DNA from: Ricordea florida
Lineage: Eukaryota; Cnidaria; Anthozoa; Corallimorpharia; Ricordeidae
DNA length: 64,000 bases
NCBI GenBank assembly: GCA_949710005.1
Contig: OX453273.1
Coordinates: 9,232,746 to 9,296,745, forward strand
Reading direction: 5' to 3'
A program made the translations under genes and the position numbers. Every line of letters starts with the position of its first letter. Position 1 is the stretch's first letter. The notes beneath the pieces were generated by a model, which saw only the letters and a program-made list of their open reading frames with translations, was not told where the DNA came from and did not search any database. Below are positions 1 to 12,100 of this stretch, in pieces.

Positions 1-45
1 CTTAAAACATTCCTTTTAAAAATAATATTTTTACTGTCAGCAGTC

Positions 46-1249
46 TAGCCTACGTGTAGCCGCACCCTCCCCCCGAAGGAAAAACAACAACAACAACAGT
101 TTATTTTCTACTACTGTAAACTAAAAGAATTTACAAGATTGTATTTATAAATATATAAATTAAACAGTACAGTACATACAGTAGTGGGACACCCAAAATA
201 ACTAAAAAGCTAAACTAGTTGGGTGACCGTAATTATAATAATTAAAAATGTAAGAGTCAGGAAAGAGGCACAACAAATACATTGGTACACAAATATCACA
301 AACTTGGTACAAGATTAGATATACAAAACAAAACAAAATACATAGATATAAACCATCAAAATATCAGTAACAATTAATAGAGACTAATGAAGTACGAAGT
401 TAGTTCTTTTTTAAATTGATTAGAAGTACAAAACTTGAATCTTTCATCGAGTTCATTCCATAATTTAGGTCCATTAAATCGAATATTAAATTTGCCATAA
501 TTTGTTCGAATTTTTGGAAGATAGAAAGTAGATCTAGATGCAAAGCGAGTATTTACATTATGTTTACAAGATGTTTTGACAAAAAAAGAATCAAAGATCT
601 TAGGTAGTTTGCCAGTATTAAACTGGTGCATGAAAAGGAGAGTTTGAAGCTTAATATAATCTTGAAGTTTAAGAAGATTAAGCTTAGCAAACAAAGGACT
701 TGTATGTGCATCAAAATTTGAGAAAGTAATTAAACGGATTGTTTTCCTTTGTATTATTTGAAGTGGTTTAATATTATAATCATAAGTGTTGCCCCAAATT
801 ATACAGCCGTAGGAGAGAAAAGGAAGAATAATGGCATGATATAATTGAACTAGTGTTTTCGTATTAACAAAATGTCTAATCTTAGATAGGACACCAATAC
901 CCCTAGATATTTTTTTTGAAATTTGTTGAATTTGTTCTTTCCAATTGAGATGACAGTCTATGAGAATGCCAAGGTATTTAACACTCTTTTGTTGATTAAT
1001 TGGCTTACCATCTATTTCAATGTTCAAGGAATTGTTTACCTTTTTTTGATAAGGATGAAATATTACAAAATGTGTTTTAGTAATATTGAGAGATAGTTTG
1101 TTGGCACGAAGCCATAGGCTAATTTCACTGAGTTCTCTATTAACATTTTGCTCTAGATGCTGTAAATCACCATGGGTATAAAATAGATTAGAATCATCAG
1201 TAAAAAAACGTTTTTCCTTCAGGGGGAGGGTGCGGCTACACGTAGGCTA
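46..1249. mobile_element. TIR element with 9-bp TSD enclosing a LINE fragment
   Basis: Near-perfect 39-bp terminal inverted repeats lie at 46-84 and 1211-1249 and differ at one base (C versus T). They begin TAGCCTACGTGTAGCCGCAC. The 9-bp sequence TCAGCAGTC flanks both ends (37-45 and 1250-1258), as expected for a target-site duplication. A 9-bp duplication fits Mutator-like elements, but no transposase is present, so the superfamily is an inference. Almost the whole interior is a 5'-truncated LINE in antisense orientation, which makes this a composite rather than an ordinary MITE. Confidence 0.85.
374..1204 (-). pseudogene. 5'-truncated non-LTR retrotransposon reverse transcriptase (C-terminal part)
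   Basis: The minus strand is open for about 277 codons, from a degenerate RT catalytic motif (TDDSNLFY near 1180-1204, where families usually have an ADD core) through the typical KLSLNITKTHFVIF and VKYLGILIDCHLNWKEQI blocks. The thumb and C-terminal region follows (LVQLYHAIILPFLSYGCIIW, then FNGPKLWNEL), and the natural stop is at 374. The fragment lacks the endonuclease, the fingers and most of the palm, so it cannot be functional. No internal stop suggests a fairly young insertion. The A/T-rich 3' region (85-373) ends in a (TTG)n-type tail on the minus strand, next to the left TIR. It is a Jockey/CR1-like clade by overall pattern; the exact clade is not resolved. Confidence 0.85.
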
Positions 1250-1259
1250 TCAGCAGTCT

Positions 1260-2660
1260 CGCTCCATACTTGGTTGGCCGTGGTTGACGTGGCGTTACCT
1301 GGGAACAAAACTCCATAGGAGGATGTTTAGTAGTGTTGACAGGAGCCCACTCAGTGACGAGTTAATTGCGAGCCATCATTCTCGAAAACTCCCACATCTT
1401 TCTTTCCATTCTCGTAAATGTCCGTACGATACTGAACGCCTGTGCGAAGACAATATGATTTACACCTTTCCGCCATCGTGTAATGTTTTTATATTAAATT
1501 TAAGACAACTGTTTGCGCATACAGCCATTGAAGCTACGCGGCATCACAAACTTCAAGAGTGAGGATACAAAGTTTGTGCTTTTTTTTTCTCTTAAAGCAA
1601 AAAACGTGTCAACATAGTGAAGGACTGTTTTGGTGCCGCAGTCATTGTTGTGGAATAAGGTGTGGAGAGAGAGACTCCACAGCTTCCACGGGAAACGACT
1701 CGGAGAAAGGGGGAGGCGAACACGGATCCGTCTCGAGAGATGGTGGCTGTGAGCGTAGAAATATGATGATTTGAATAATCATCGCATGCACGAGGCAACG
1801 GCTTGCATGCACATTAAGTGTAATCAACCGATAACATTGGGTTTATAGCTGAACACACGGTGTTGTAGATTGCAACATCGTTTAACGGATGTCACTGGTT
1901 TTGGAGCATTTAAAACTGGACAAGTATTTGTCGTGGAACATCTCATCAGTCATGAAGGGAAGTCCCCATGGAGGGTTATAACTATGTATGTATGGCTGCA
2001 CCTGGGAGATTGATTACCAACAGAAGATATACACGTCAAGTTACAGACAGTATTGTTGTCAGCGCAGAAGGCAAGGAATTGTACTTTAAAATCAACTTCC
2101 TTAGATTCCCAGAAGCTGAGGGGGAACACAACAGTGTTCCACACTGAATACAAGGAAACCGATAGCAAGTTGGTGGTAAGCACTTCCCGCTAGCGTGGTT
2201 CTGAAATTAAATCTTAAAGCTTTTTTCCTTTATATGTACAAAATTTACATTCTTTTCCTATTTGTCATCAAAAGACAAAAGACTTCGTGAAAATAACAGT
2301 TTTTGTTTTGAAGAAAACAATTCTTGTCAACTTTTAAAACGAGTTGAAGGCTAACTTGAACGTGTAACTGCTGCTAAGCAGGAAATTCATCAGTATATAT
2401 ACAAAATAGAATGTAACGTGAAAAGTTCGAATGTGCGCGCTATGTAATATTTTACTTACGAAGATGTAGAAAAAGGTTTCATCTCGACTGAGCTGAACCA
2501 AGATTATTCTAACGGTTCCACAAGGCACAAAACGACCAAAGTGAATATCAAAAGAAAGCGTTCAACTTTTTTGGTCTTGAGATTGCCATAAACTGATCGT
2601 GGAAAATTCCCAGAATCAGAAATTTACCGCTGAACGATTTTCTTGTAGTGAACAGTCTTC
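1260..2660. other. Intergenic, no supported gene
   Basis: Several short open frames occur here on both strands, but none has recognisable domains, and they overlap one another. The right part lies directly downstream of the SOCS stop codon and probably holds its 3' untranslated region. I see no clear AATAAA on the minus strand. Confidence 0.4.
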
Positions 2661-3215
2661 TCAAATTGGATAAGGGTACTGCGCGAGGTAACATTTTGCA
2701 TTGTATGGAATCGCTGACTCTTGTCTGTGAAAGATCTGCTGACGGTTTAAAGCTCTTCGACACAAATGTTGAAGACTTGAAACTTCTTTATATAGCGGAC
2801 GCCACAATCTAAGCATAGACTTCTTGGAAGTGCCTGGTTCATTTTCTTCACAAAGTTTCCCTGCCAGAAGCATGTAATAAAATACAAGTTTGACAACACA
2901 ATCGAAACTCGGGCGGCTTTTTGGCCTTTTCGTACTTATCGATCCTTCAGAAACGCCGGGAGCCAGGCAAAGTTTATGGTCCAAGAAAAATCGACCCTCA
3001 CAGAGCAGAATTCGGACGTTGCTGATTCCTTTTCCTGTCGTCAGCGTTATTGTAAAGAGATGACGCGGGTTCGTACTGTCGCGAACAAGAAATGTTCCAG
3101 TTGGCTTATCTCGTAGCAAAGCCTTGGCTTCGATTCCTGTTAACGCTCCCCAGTAAAAACCGCTTTCCTCCAACGTTTTGAGTACAAAATCTAAACGCAA
3201 TACCTCAGTACACAT
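2661..3215 (-). CDS. Suppressor of cytokine signaling protein (SOCS2/CISH-like), single exon
   Basis: The 184-residue protein has the short SOCS architecture. An extended SH2 region spans about residues 20-125, with GFYWGALTG at 19-27 and the phosphotyrosine pocket GTFLVRDS (Arg45). VRILLCEGRFFLD (67-79) and FDCVVKLVFYYM (104-115) follow. A C-terminal SOCS box has an elongin-C BC-box (SLQHLCRRALN, 147-157) and a Cul-box-like end (IPYNAKCYLAQYPYPI). Family members bind phosphorylated cytokine receptors or JAKs and recruit an elongin-cullin ubiquitin ligase to switch off signalling. The ATG is preceded immediately by an in-frame TAA, which fixes the start or at least excludes a longer contiguous frame; upstream 5'UTR exons remain possible. 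The length is close to vertebrate SOCS2 and CISH. No key residue is missing and the frame is intact. Its exact paralogue cannot be set without a tree. Confidence 0.93.
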   Translation of the reverse strand: MCTEVLRLDFVLKTLEESGFYWGALTGIEAKALLRDKPTGTFLVRDSTNPRHLFTITLTTGKGISNVRILLCEGRFFLDHKLCLAPGVSEGSISTKRPKSRPSFDCVVKLVFYYMLLAGKLCEENEPGTSKKSMLRLWRPLYKEVSSLQHLCRRALNRQQIFHRQESAIPYNAKCYLAQYPYPI

Positions 3216-5170
3216 TTATATTTAACAGACTCGATCGATAACGTGCGCCTTTCGCTCAACCCTCGCCGCCTAGCCAAGAGTGATAGTATTCAGTCTTTCT
3301 GTTTTGTTTTGAAGCGTTTCTTTCTTTTTCTCTCCGGTGTAATACTAATTCCTCGAAGTTCTTGCCATGATGATAGTTTCTTCGTAATAACAGGAGACAT
3401 AATCTTCAGAGTGGAAATATCTGATCATAAATAGTACAGGAAGACTCATTTCCCGGAAAGTGCCAGGTTACGTCATTTTCTAGGAAACGGAAGTGCCAGC
3501 CGATTTCTTAGAATAGCGACTTCTTGTGATTATTTGAAGAGTTGTCAAGACGAAAAAAATTAATTCAAGAGAAACTAACCACTAAAATCCATCTACGAGT
3601 GAAGGATCCAATGAATGTTTGAACGAGTTTTCTTCATATATACACGGCGGCTACTCCGACACAAACCTGATATAAATATTCTTGTGGTGAAATTTTGTCA
3701 ATATATTTATCGCCAGCGAACGTATTGTTGGAACTAAGATTTTTAAAAGGGATTGATAAATTCTTGTGAGCAGTGCTGATCAATTTACCTCGGTAGCAGA
3801 AAGAATAGAGAAGAGAAGTTAATGGGCGAGAGTGCATTGGAGAGCAATTTAGTAGCATTCAAAGTGTTTGTTATTCAATGTAACGCTGCAATGGCTTTAT
3901 AGAACTCGGAAAAATTTTACAACTATGTCATGGTGAATTTACTTCCGAGGCACTAAAAACTTCTCAATTCCAAACTCATTGATTTTTATTTGCATGTGCA
4001 ATAAAGCATTTATCACTGTAGTCATGCCGCCGTCGGGATGAAATGAAGTTAAATAAAATATTTCTTGCGTTAGATTTGAGAAACCAACTACTCCTGCTTA
4101 TCGTAATCGAATCACACGCAGAGCGTGGTAAACCGACGTCCGTTTCTCCTACGCCCTGCATTATCAGTAGATCCTCTACGTCAATGCAACCTAACTAAGA
4201 CGAGTAACAGGCTAAACAGTATAGTACGCCAAAAAGAAACTTCCCTCAATTCTGATTTAAATTCAGTTTGTACTTCCCGCAAAAATCTACAGCTCGAGAA
4301 CTTGTTCCTCTCTAGTATACCGGTCTTATGATTCAGTAATATTGTAATCGGCCATTCTGGAGGAATTCCATCAATACGCCAAACCTACGGTCATGGATTT
4401 ATCGAGAAAGTTCGAGTTAAACTAAATGAAATAGACTTAAATTAAAATGTACGCAGAATTGTCACTTCTCGCTTGATCGTGGATCTTCTACCAGAATTCC
4501 CAGCTGATGAGGAGTTCCAAAAGAATAGTGTACGTGGAACTTGTGCTTTCTCTATTATATGTTGTTTTTCTTCGTAAATATCTGTCTCTGAGAACACGCA
4601 CTCCATGTTTCACCAATTGCCAAACCAGTTTTCCTTCTGTGTAATACAACTTCTGTGGAAGTCTTGGACAGTTCATGTCATAAATAAAACAGGAACCCGG
4701 CTGGTTTACATGATGTCCGCTGATGTTGTAATCAAACGTAAACACAATGAACTTTTCGAAAATAATAGCGCCATAAAATTCCAAGAAAGCACCCCAAGGG
4801 TGGTATTTTACACAAAGAGTGATTTCTCAGAATACATGGGCTTCCAAGAACCGCTAGAATCTGGCACTGTGATTGGTGCATCCGTGTGAATTGTTTTCAG
4901 TAGAGGCCGTGATTGGCAAGTGCTGCCTACAGTGTAATAGATTTTTTTAAGAGTTTCGAGGGGAAAATGAGGTCTTAAAATAGCCCCATCTGTCACTGTG
5001 CTGGAGACGGCACCCAAAATATGGTTCACTCTCCGGGTAATGGACTCCTGCTAATACGATTTTTACTCTCTCTCTCTCTTCCCCCTGACAAACAAAATCC
5101 TCACACTAAACGGATCCTTGTCTGGCTCATCACGCAACGTTCCCCCACCCTCCCCCCAGCCCCTCGCTTG
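3216..5170. other. Intergenic between SOCS and POMGNT1, no supported gene
   Basis: This should contain the SOCS promoter or 5'UTR (minus strand). Overlapping opposite-strand open frames near 4488-4889 have no recognisable domain or splice support. I could not identify a core promoter by eye. Confidence 0.35.
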
Positions 5171-5173
5171 TTC

Positions 5174-5399
5174 GGGATGGACCATTTTATTTTTGAGAAG
5201 GGGGGGTGGGTAATTTTGCCTCGTTAAGTTTTTTTTCCCCCTTTGCGCTGTGCAAAAAATTTTATTTAGCACTTTAACATACAAATATCCGTCTTCTTTC
5301 CCTTGACCCACTTCTATACTTTTGCTGGGCAGAATTTTTTATTGGTAATTGCTCAACCCCTTCCCCACCCCCTCAAAAATATAATGGTCCATCCCTTAG
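5174..5399. repeat. Inverted-repeat (MITE-like) element, GGGATGGACCATT termini
   Basis: GGGATGGACCATTTTATTTT at the left end and its near-complement at the right (AAAATATAATGGTCCATCCC) frame about 225 bp with G-rich and C-rich inner arms. I found no convincing target-site duplication. Confidence 0.55.
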
Positions 5400-5458
5400 T
5401 AGCGATACGACCAATAAGGTAAGACTAGATCTGCCACTCTTTAAACAGGGGAGGTAAT

Positions 5459-5592
5459 GGAATGATTTCCGCACAGGTCCCTACTTCATTATGCATGCTG
5501 TAGCCGTACAAGAAATGTTTGCACGCGCACTTCCCAAGACAATTCAACTACAGCACGCATAATGAAGTAGGGACCTGTGCGGAAATCATTCC
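5459..5592. mobile_element. 134-bp palindromic MITE with 8-bp TSD
   Basis: Arms of 45 bp (start GGAATGATTTCCGCACAGGT) are inverted copies with one mismatch. They are flanked by the perfect 8-bp duplication GAGGTAAT at 5451-5458 and 5593-5600. An 8-bp duplication fits the hAT superfamily (inference). It lies about 530 bp upstream of the POMGNT1 start codon, so it may sit in or near the promoter. Confidence 0.9.
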
Positions 5593-6125
5593 GAGGTAAT
5601 CTTGCACTCACGAATTGTGATCTAGTTATGTGAGGGCTGGAAAGCGTTTCTCATTTTTATTGGCCGAGTGCTTATCCTACTGAGCTTGCGTAGTTTTGGC
5701 TTCGCTTTTCTGACGCATTTTCACGTTCAGGCCTCACGCTTTGAACGTACGCAAAAGACTTAAACATAAACATGTGTATAAGCTACCGGCTAAAACGCTT
5801 ACAAAAGTTCAGAGCAGAAAGGATTAACCTTTTTTGGAAACAATGACAAGTCCAGTACAACAGAAAAAGATAAATAAAAACGGCCCCCAGAAAGTTTTAC
5901 CAAATAGGAAAAGAATAGATTTCTTTAGTTTCTAGGATACGGCGAAAATTATAGGAAGAATTTCGTATAAATTTGTCTTCAAATTTATTCAGTAATCCAA
6001 TTTTTCCACATCATCAACAGTGTGTTATTTATTAATTCTTATTATATTTTTCCTAAAAGGAATTACGAAAGAACTGCCTACCAATGGCGATCCACGGTTT
6101 CAGAAAATTTAAGTGAAGTTTGGCG

Positions 6126-9100
6126 ATGACGGCTAGGAAAAACTCCGTTGAAAATCGCAGCTTTTCGGATCTATTGTACTACAATTTCCAGATACCTTTT
6201 ACCAGAATTGTTTTCAGAACCGAAAGCAAAACATCGATGTCCAAAGTTATTCGAATTTTACTAGGCCTAGTAGTGGTTTCAACATTTGTTGGAAATATTT
6301 TGTTCATGATAGAAACCACAAAACTGTTCAACCGAGACGCTGTTGAAAAGGTGGCAGATGGGAACAAGCACGACAAACTTACTGAGACACTGAAGGAGGA
6401 AAACAAAGGATTTCATCAGGCCAAAACCCCTGGTAAGTATGTAATTTATAAAGTCAAAAACGCAAGGATGAATCGGCACCCAATATATTTATTTTTTTTT
6501 TACTATATGACCTTTACTGTGTGTTGTTTGAATAATTAGCGTGTAGATTGGCATATATAGGTTTTAGTTTTGCAATGTTGTTTAGTAATATTTCATCAAA
6601 ACATATTTGTGTTATGACCTATAATGATTCTAGTGAATCGCAATTTTTTGTTATTTTTTCATCATAATTTTTACTACCCTACATATCAGGCTCCTATACA
6701 TACGCTATATCTGTTACCAGGTAATTCGCTCCTGCTGTTACACACGAGACACAGAAGAGGACTAGGTACAGCAAAAGCAATTAAAGAATATAGATATAAG
6801 CTTGTCTGTCGTCGCTCAATTTTAACTGATGGTGGCCTCAATTCCCAATACTATAGAGCATATGCCCATGACTTTAAGGCAGCCATGTTGGTGTCCACAG
6901 ATAAAGAAAAGGCGGCCATGTTGGTGTCCCAAACTGATCCTTCAGGAATTAAATTTTATTCTTATGCAAAAATATTCTTTTGTTCCGTTAAAAACATGGC
7001 CGCCGATCATGTGAGTGAACAGGCTCTATACTGTTTAAATAATTTACTTAAGAATTCTTTTAAATTCAGTTTCTTTATGATGTTTTTGCAAGCGTGCAAG
7101 TATTTCAGTATGGTCACACCGCATGTCTATATTTAATCCTTATAGCAAGTGCAGTAATATTTCCTCTGGACGTCATGACTTTCAAGATGCTAAATTTTTA
7201 ATCTTCTAGTTAACTATTTCGTCTCTTAGTACCACGCTAAGGGCTTCACGGTTAGTTTTTAATGTAAACTTTTCATTAACAAATGAACCATAAAAATGTG
7301 ACGATCTTTAATCTCAAGGCGGTAAATAAAATTTCAGTTAAGATCATAGTGTTGCTCTTTGGACTTCTGTTAATTTTAGTATTTTAAACCTGATATTTAA
7401 AACCACATAAATGAAGGTCTCAATGGGGTGGTGACTTTTACGGCTAACGGTTAATATTTTTGACTGTTTTACGGCTAACGGTTAATATTTTTGGCTGTTT
7501 TACGGCTAACGGTTAATATTTTTTACGGCTAACGGCTAAAATGTTTCAATATTTACGCCTAACGGCTAATTTTTGCTTGTTTTACGGCTAACGGTTAACC
7601 CCATTGAGACCCTCATAAATCGTGCACTTTAAATGAAAGTTGTTTGTTGCTTGTGTCTGATGTTGCAAAACGAATCACAATTTGCTACGCATATTGTCAA
7701 GTGTTTCTCAGTTATATTACCCTGGTCCCAGAGGTTTTTCGTGAAATTTTCTTCGCGAAATTAAAGAAAGCGCAAGTCGCGAATCGGCGACAACGAGTCG
7801 GGATGCGACGAGGGGAGAGAGAAAAACCTATGCTTACCTTGGCCTCGAATCTCACTTTTATGCGGACGACAGGGTCAGGATGTGGCCCTCGGACGTTGAT
7901 TTGGTTGATACACACGCAAACCAATTTGATTGGTTCGTTGCATTGTAACTACCCCCGCTTAAAGGAATAACGGCTGATAAGCACGTGTTTGCTAAATTGC
8001 CATTGGTCACTTTTTTATTAGCAATTTGACGCGTTTGACAGCTGTCGTCTGCATGAAAGTGAGATTCGAGGCCAAGGTAACCAGAGGTTTTTCTTTCTCC
8101 CCCTCGTTGTTGCCGCTTCGCGGCTTACTATCTCTTTCGAGAAGAAAAAATTCAAGAAAAATCTCCGGGACCAGGGTACAGTTATTGCGTTTCGACGAAG
8201 GAGAACGCACCCTAATCGAGAAATTCTCTAGCTTTTATGGACCGTACAACGTTGTCAATTTGGACCCCCCCAGAAAATTTTTCAGGGGCGAATGACGTCA
8301 GCGCCATGCCATGTGCTTCTGCTCCTCGCGCTGTGCTGTCTTAACGTGTTTCGTCAAGTTGGCTGAGCTGTGGACTGTGTTTTTCTTCGCTCTTTCAACG
8401 TGTTTCATCAAGTTGCCTGTGCTGTGGACTGTGTTTTTGTCAAGCTATTAACAGGTAAGTTGTGTCTTTGTAGTCTGAAGTTAGAATTTATGGCTTTAAA
8501 AAACCTTGTAGGTAAGATTTATCGATGTCTTCACGAGGTGTGTACGACTTTTGGTGGGAGCACTGAGGTGCAGTTGGACGGCGTGTCGTTTACTCGTTTC
8601 CCTTTCACAACAAACCAATGCTACTTCATGCTGAATAAATTAAAGGACGAATTGTGTAGTTCCACTTTGCTGACCTTGATTTCTGAGCGAAAAATATACA
8701 ACACTAACCCACCGAGTTGCGTAGCTCGGGAAAATATGACCATGATTTGTGGTCAGAAAACTACCTTACCGAGTTGTGTAGCTCGGCAAAATATGGCCAT
8801 GATTTGTGGTCAGAAAACTACTTTATCGAGGTGTGTAGCTCGGCAAAATATGGCCATGATTTGTGGTCAAAAAACTACCTTATCGAGTTGTGTAGCTCGG
8901 CAAAATATGACCATGATTTGTGGTCAGAAAACTACCTTATCGAGTTGTGTAGCTCGGCAAAATATGGCCATGATTTGTGGTCAAAAAAACTACCTTATCG
9001 AGTTTTGTAGCTCGGCAAAATATGGCCATGATTTGTGGTTGTAAAACAAACTTGTCAAGTTGCAGTTTCGGTTACTTAATCCTGCCATGTGGTGATAACA

Positions 9101-12100
9101 AACTGCAACCTATCTGTGATGGTCAGTTGTCATCTGGAAGAGCCGATGAGGTTATATCTAACAAAGTCGGAGCATTCTCTAAGTCAGGCAATCAAGTGAA
9201 TGGAAAATTCAGTACTGAAAGTCATACACGACCTTCCTGTGAGGCTTTGATAAATTATTCCCTTAAGTGTGGTAATACAAATTGCATCATTGCATGCCCA
9301 GGGCACATCGAGAACAGTGATGGGGCAGTAAAACATTCTGACAAAGTTCAATCTGCGATAGAAACAAATCAGAAACGAAAAAGAGATCGAGAACCATCTC
9401 GAATTCCTGTTCGTAAAGTTCTTAAATCTTTAAAAAGAAAGATGTCTAGACATAGAGCTCAAAATTTACTAAGGAAAAGTGTTCCAAACACCTCATGTAT
9501 TACTTTTTTATGTAGCAATTACCAATGTTGGAACCTGTGATATAACAATGAACACTATTTTGGTAAATATGTGTTTTTTTTAAAGAAAACAAAAAACAAA
9601 ACAGGGTGCAAGTGGTACAGTTGCAATCGAACATATCCCCGTATGTCAGTGACAAAATCAGAGTTCTTTCAGTCTTCAACAATGAGCTCAACTTTAAAAG
9701 GAGGTGTACTTCCTGATGAGTCAAACAATGTTATTGGCAACTTGCCATGGAGTATTCTAACTGATAGGCTTTCACATATCGGCTTAATGCCACATGATGT
9801 CGGTGGGAGTGGTGACTGTTTTTTTAAATCAGTTTCACATCAACTCTATGGAACTGCACATTTGCACTTTGAAATTCGAATGTCCGGAATAGCCCATTTA
9901 AATAAACATCCAGAATTTTATGTTGAAAGCATTTCTAACAATACTTGGGTAAATTATGTCCAGCAAATGTCAAACCCAGGAACATGGTGTGATAATATAA
10001 TTATCCAGGCAGTCACTAATGCTAATAACTGTGTGATTCATATCACTGAGTCGGATATTAATAAACCTGAAGGTACAACTATTACTCCTGTATTTCGCGA
10101 CCAACAGCCTAGAGTAATATTCATTGGATATATCAATGAGTTACACTATGTTTCAACTGTGCCATACAAAAACAATCGCAACAAGAGGAGGTTAGCATAC
10201 TTAAAGAGCAAGTTATCACAGTCTGATGACCAAAAGAAAGCACAACTTAAGAAAAGAAGAAATTGTAAACTTACAGAGACAAATGATGCAAGGCAAAAAC
10301 GATTAGCCAAAGTACGTCAAAATGATGCTAAGCGAAGGGCTAAAGAAACAAATCAGAATAGACAAAAAAGGTTAGCAAAGCGAAGAGATAATGATGCCAA
10401 GCGAAGGGCTGAAGAAAGCATTGATGAAAAACAGGAGAGGCTTGAAAAAAGGAGAAATGCTTACTGCAAAAGGCATAAATCTATACAGAATCACAATACT
10501 ATCCAGAACAATTTTGATTTACCAATTATTGAACAAAAAAAGGTACTACAAAATATTGATTTATTTCATGAGTCTAATAAGTATTCCATTAAACAGTGCA
10601 TAGTTTGTCTAGAAGGATGGCCTTTAAGATCTAGCTCAGATGCAGACACAACTTCTGAGTTTCGTTGTTCGAGATGTATCCGTGATAAGAAACGACCACA
10701 AAAATTTTCTAGTGAAAACAACATGATTCCTTCTCAAGTTCCTTGTGAACTACAAGGACTTACACAAGTAGAAGAAATTCTCATTGCACGTGCACTTCCT
10801 ATAATGACAGTGTATATAAAACCTGGTGGGCAAAGGGGTTACTCAGGCCACTGCATTAATTTGCCCCAACATGTAAAAGAACTAGCTCTTTCTTTGCCAA
10901 GATATCCAAAAGATTTATCAGTTATAGTTGTTAAGATGAAAGGAAAAGACAACAACTTTAAAGATGTATCAGTAAGAAGACAAAAGGTAGCAGATGCACT
11001 GCTGTGGCTAATTAATAACAATCCGCATTATAAAGATGTTAAAATTAATCACTATTCCTTGAACTGTTTGCCTGTGAATGGCATTCCACATGACCTTACA
11101 TCAGTTGAAAGAGAAGATGCTGATGGTCAAAATTTAGAAGCTGATTTTGGCCCTCAAAATACAGAGGACATTGTTTATAATGAACAAAGTGAAATGAATA
11201 GCTTTCTTCCCATTCCCCAATGTGAACAGCAAGAAATTCAGGCTATTCAGCAGCAATTGTCTTCTACACATTATAGTCCAGCTATGCCTTGGCCAACAGT
11301 AGATAGTGAGCCAATCAATGAGTACACCACTCCTTTTCTAGCAACATTGGCTTTCCCTACATTATTTCCTGACGGTAAAGGTGACCCTACAAACCCATCT
11401 CTTTACCAAGACGTGCAACTTCGTGAAAGAATTAAACATCTTTTAAAATACGCAGAAAAGAAAGGTGGTCACTGGATCTATCGCTTTGCTTCCCACTTTA
11501 GATTTGCTTATTGGGCATTTAATATGATTGAGAGAAAATGCATTTTGCAGCAAACAGGAATATTTCTTAAACAGAATCCAGGAGAAGCACATCTCACAAC
11601 AGAAGAGCTTCAGCAGATGGTGGCGAATAATAGCACACATATATTTCTTTTAAAAATATCACGATATCTTGCCAACATAACTGGATCAAATGCTTACTGG
11701 TTCAAAGCTAGGGAAGATTTAAAGGCAATTATTAATCATGTAGGGCCTCCAACATTTTTTTTCACCTTTTCATCAGCTGATATGCATTGGCCTGAGTTAC
11801 ATGCACTTTTTTCTAATGATAGCAATAACACAGCTGAGAACAAACGTCAGAATGTCATAAACAATCCTCACATTACTGATTGGTTTTTCACCCAGCGTTT
11901 AGAGAACTTCTTTAAGCACTGGTTATATAACTCATTAGAAGCTGAGTGGCACTGGTATAGATTTGAATACCAAGCTAGAGGAAGTATTCACTGCCATGGT
12001 GTTGGCAAATTAAAAAATGACCCTGGGCTATGCAAACTATCACAAAAAGCACTTGAAGGCTATTTAGCTGAGATCGAACTTAACAATGCAGACCCTGCAG

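Noticed and set aside
1230-1562. 110-codon plus-strand frame
   Set aside because: It starts inside a transposon TIR and has no recognisable domain.
4488-4889. Opposite-strand frames of 94-98 codons
   Set aside because: No domain, no splice context, and the two frames exclude each other.
8706-9050. CRISPR-like array
   Set aside because: Units are contiguous 57-bp tandem copies without unique spacers, in animal DNA.
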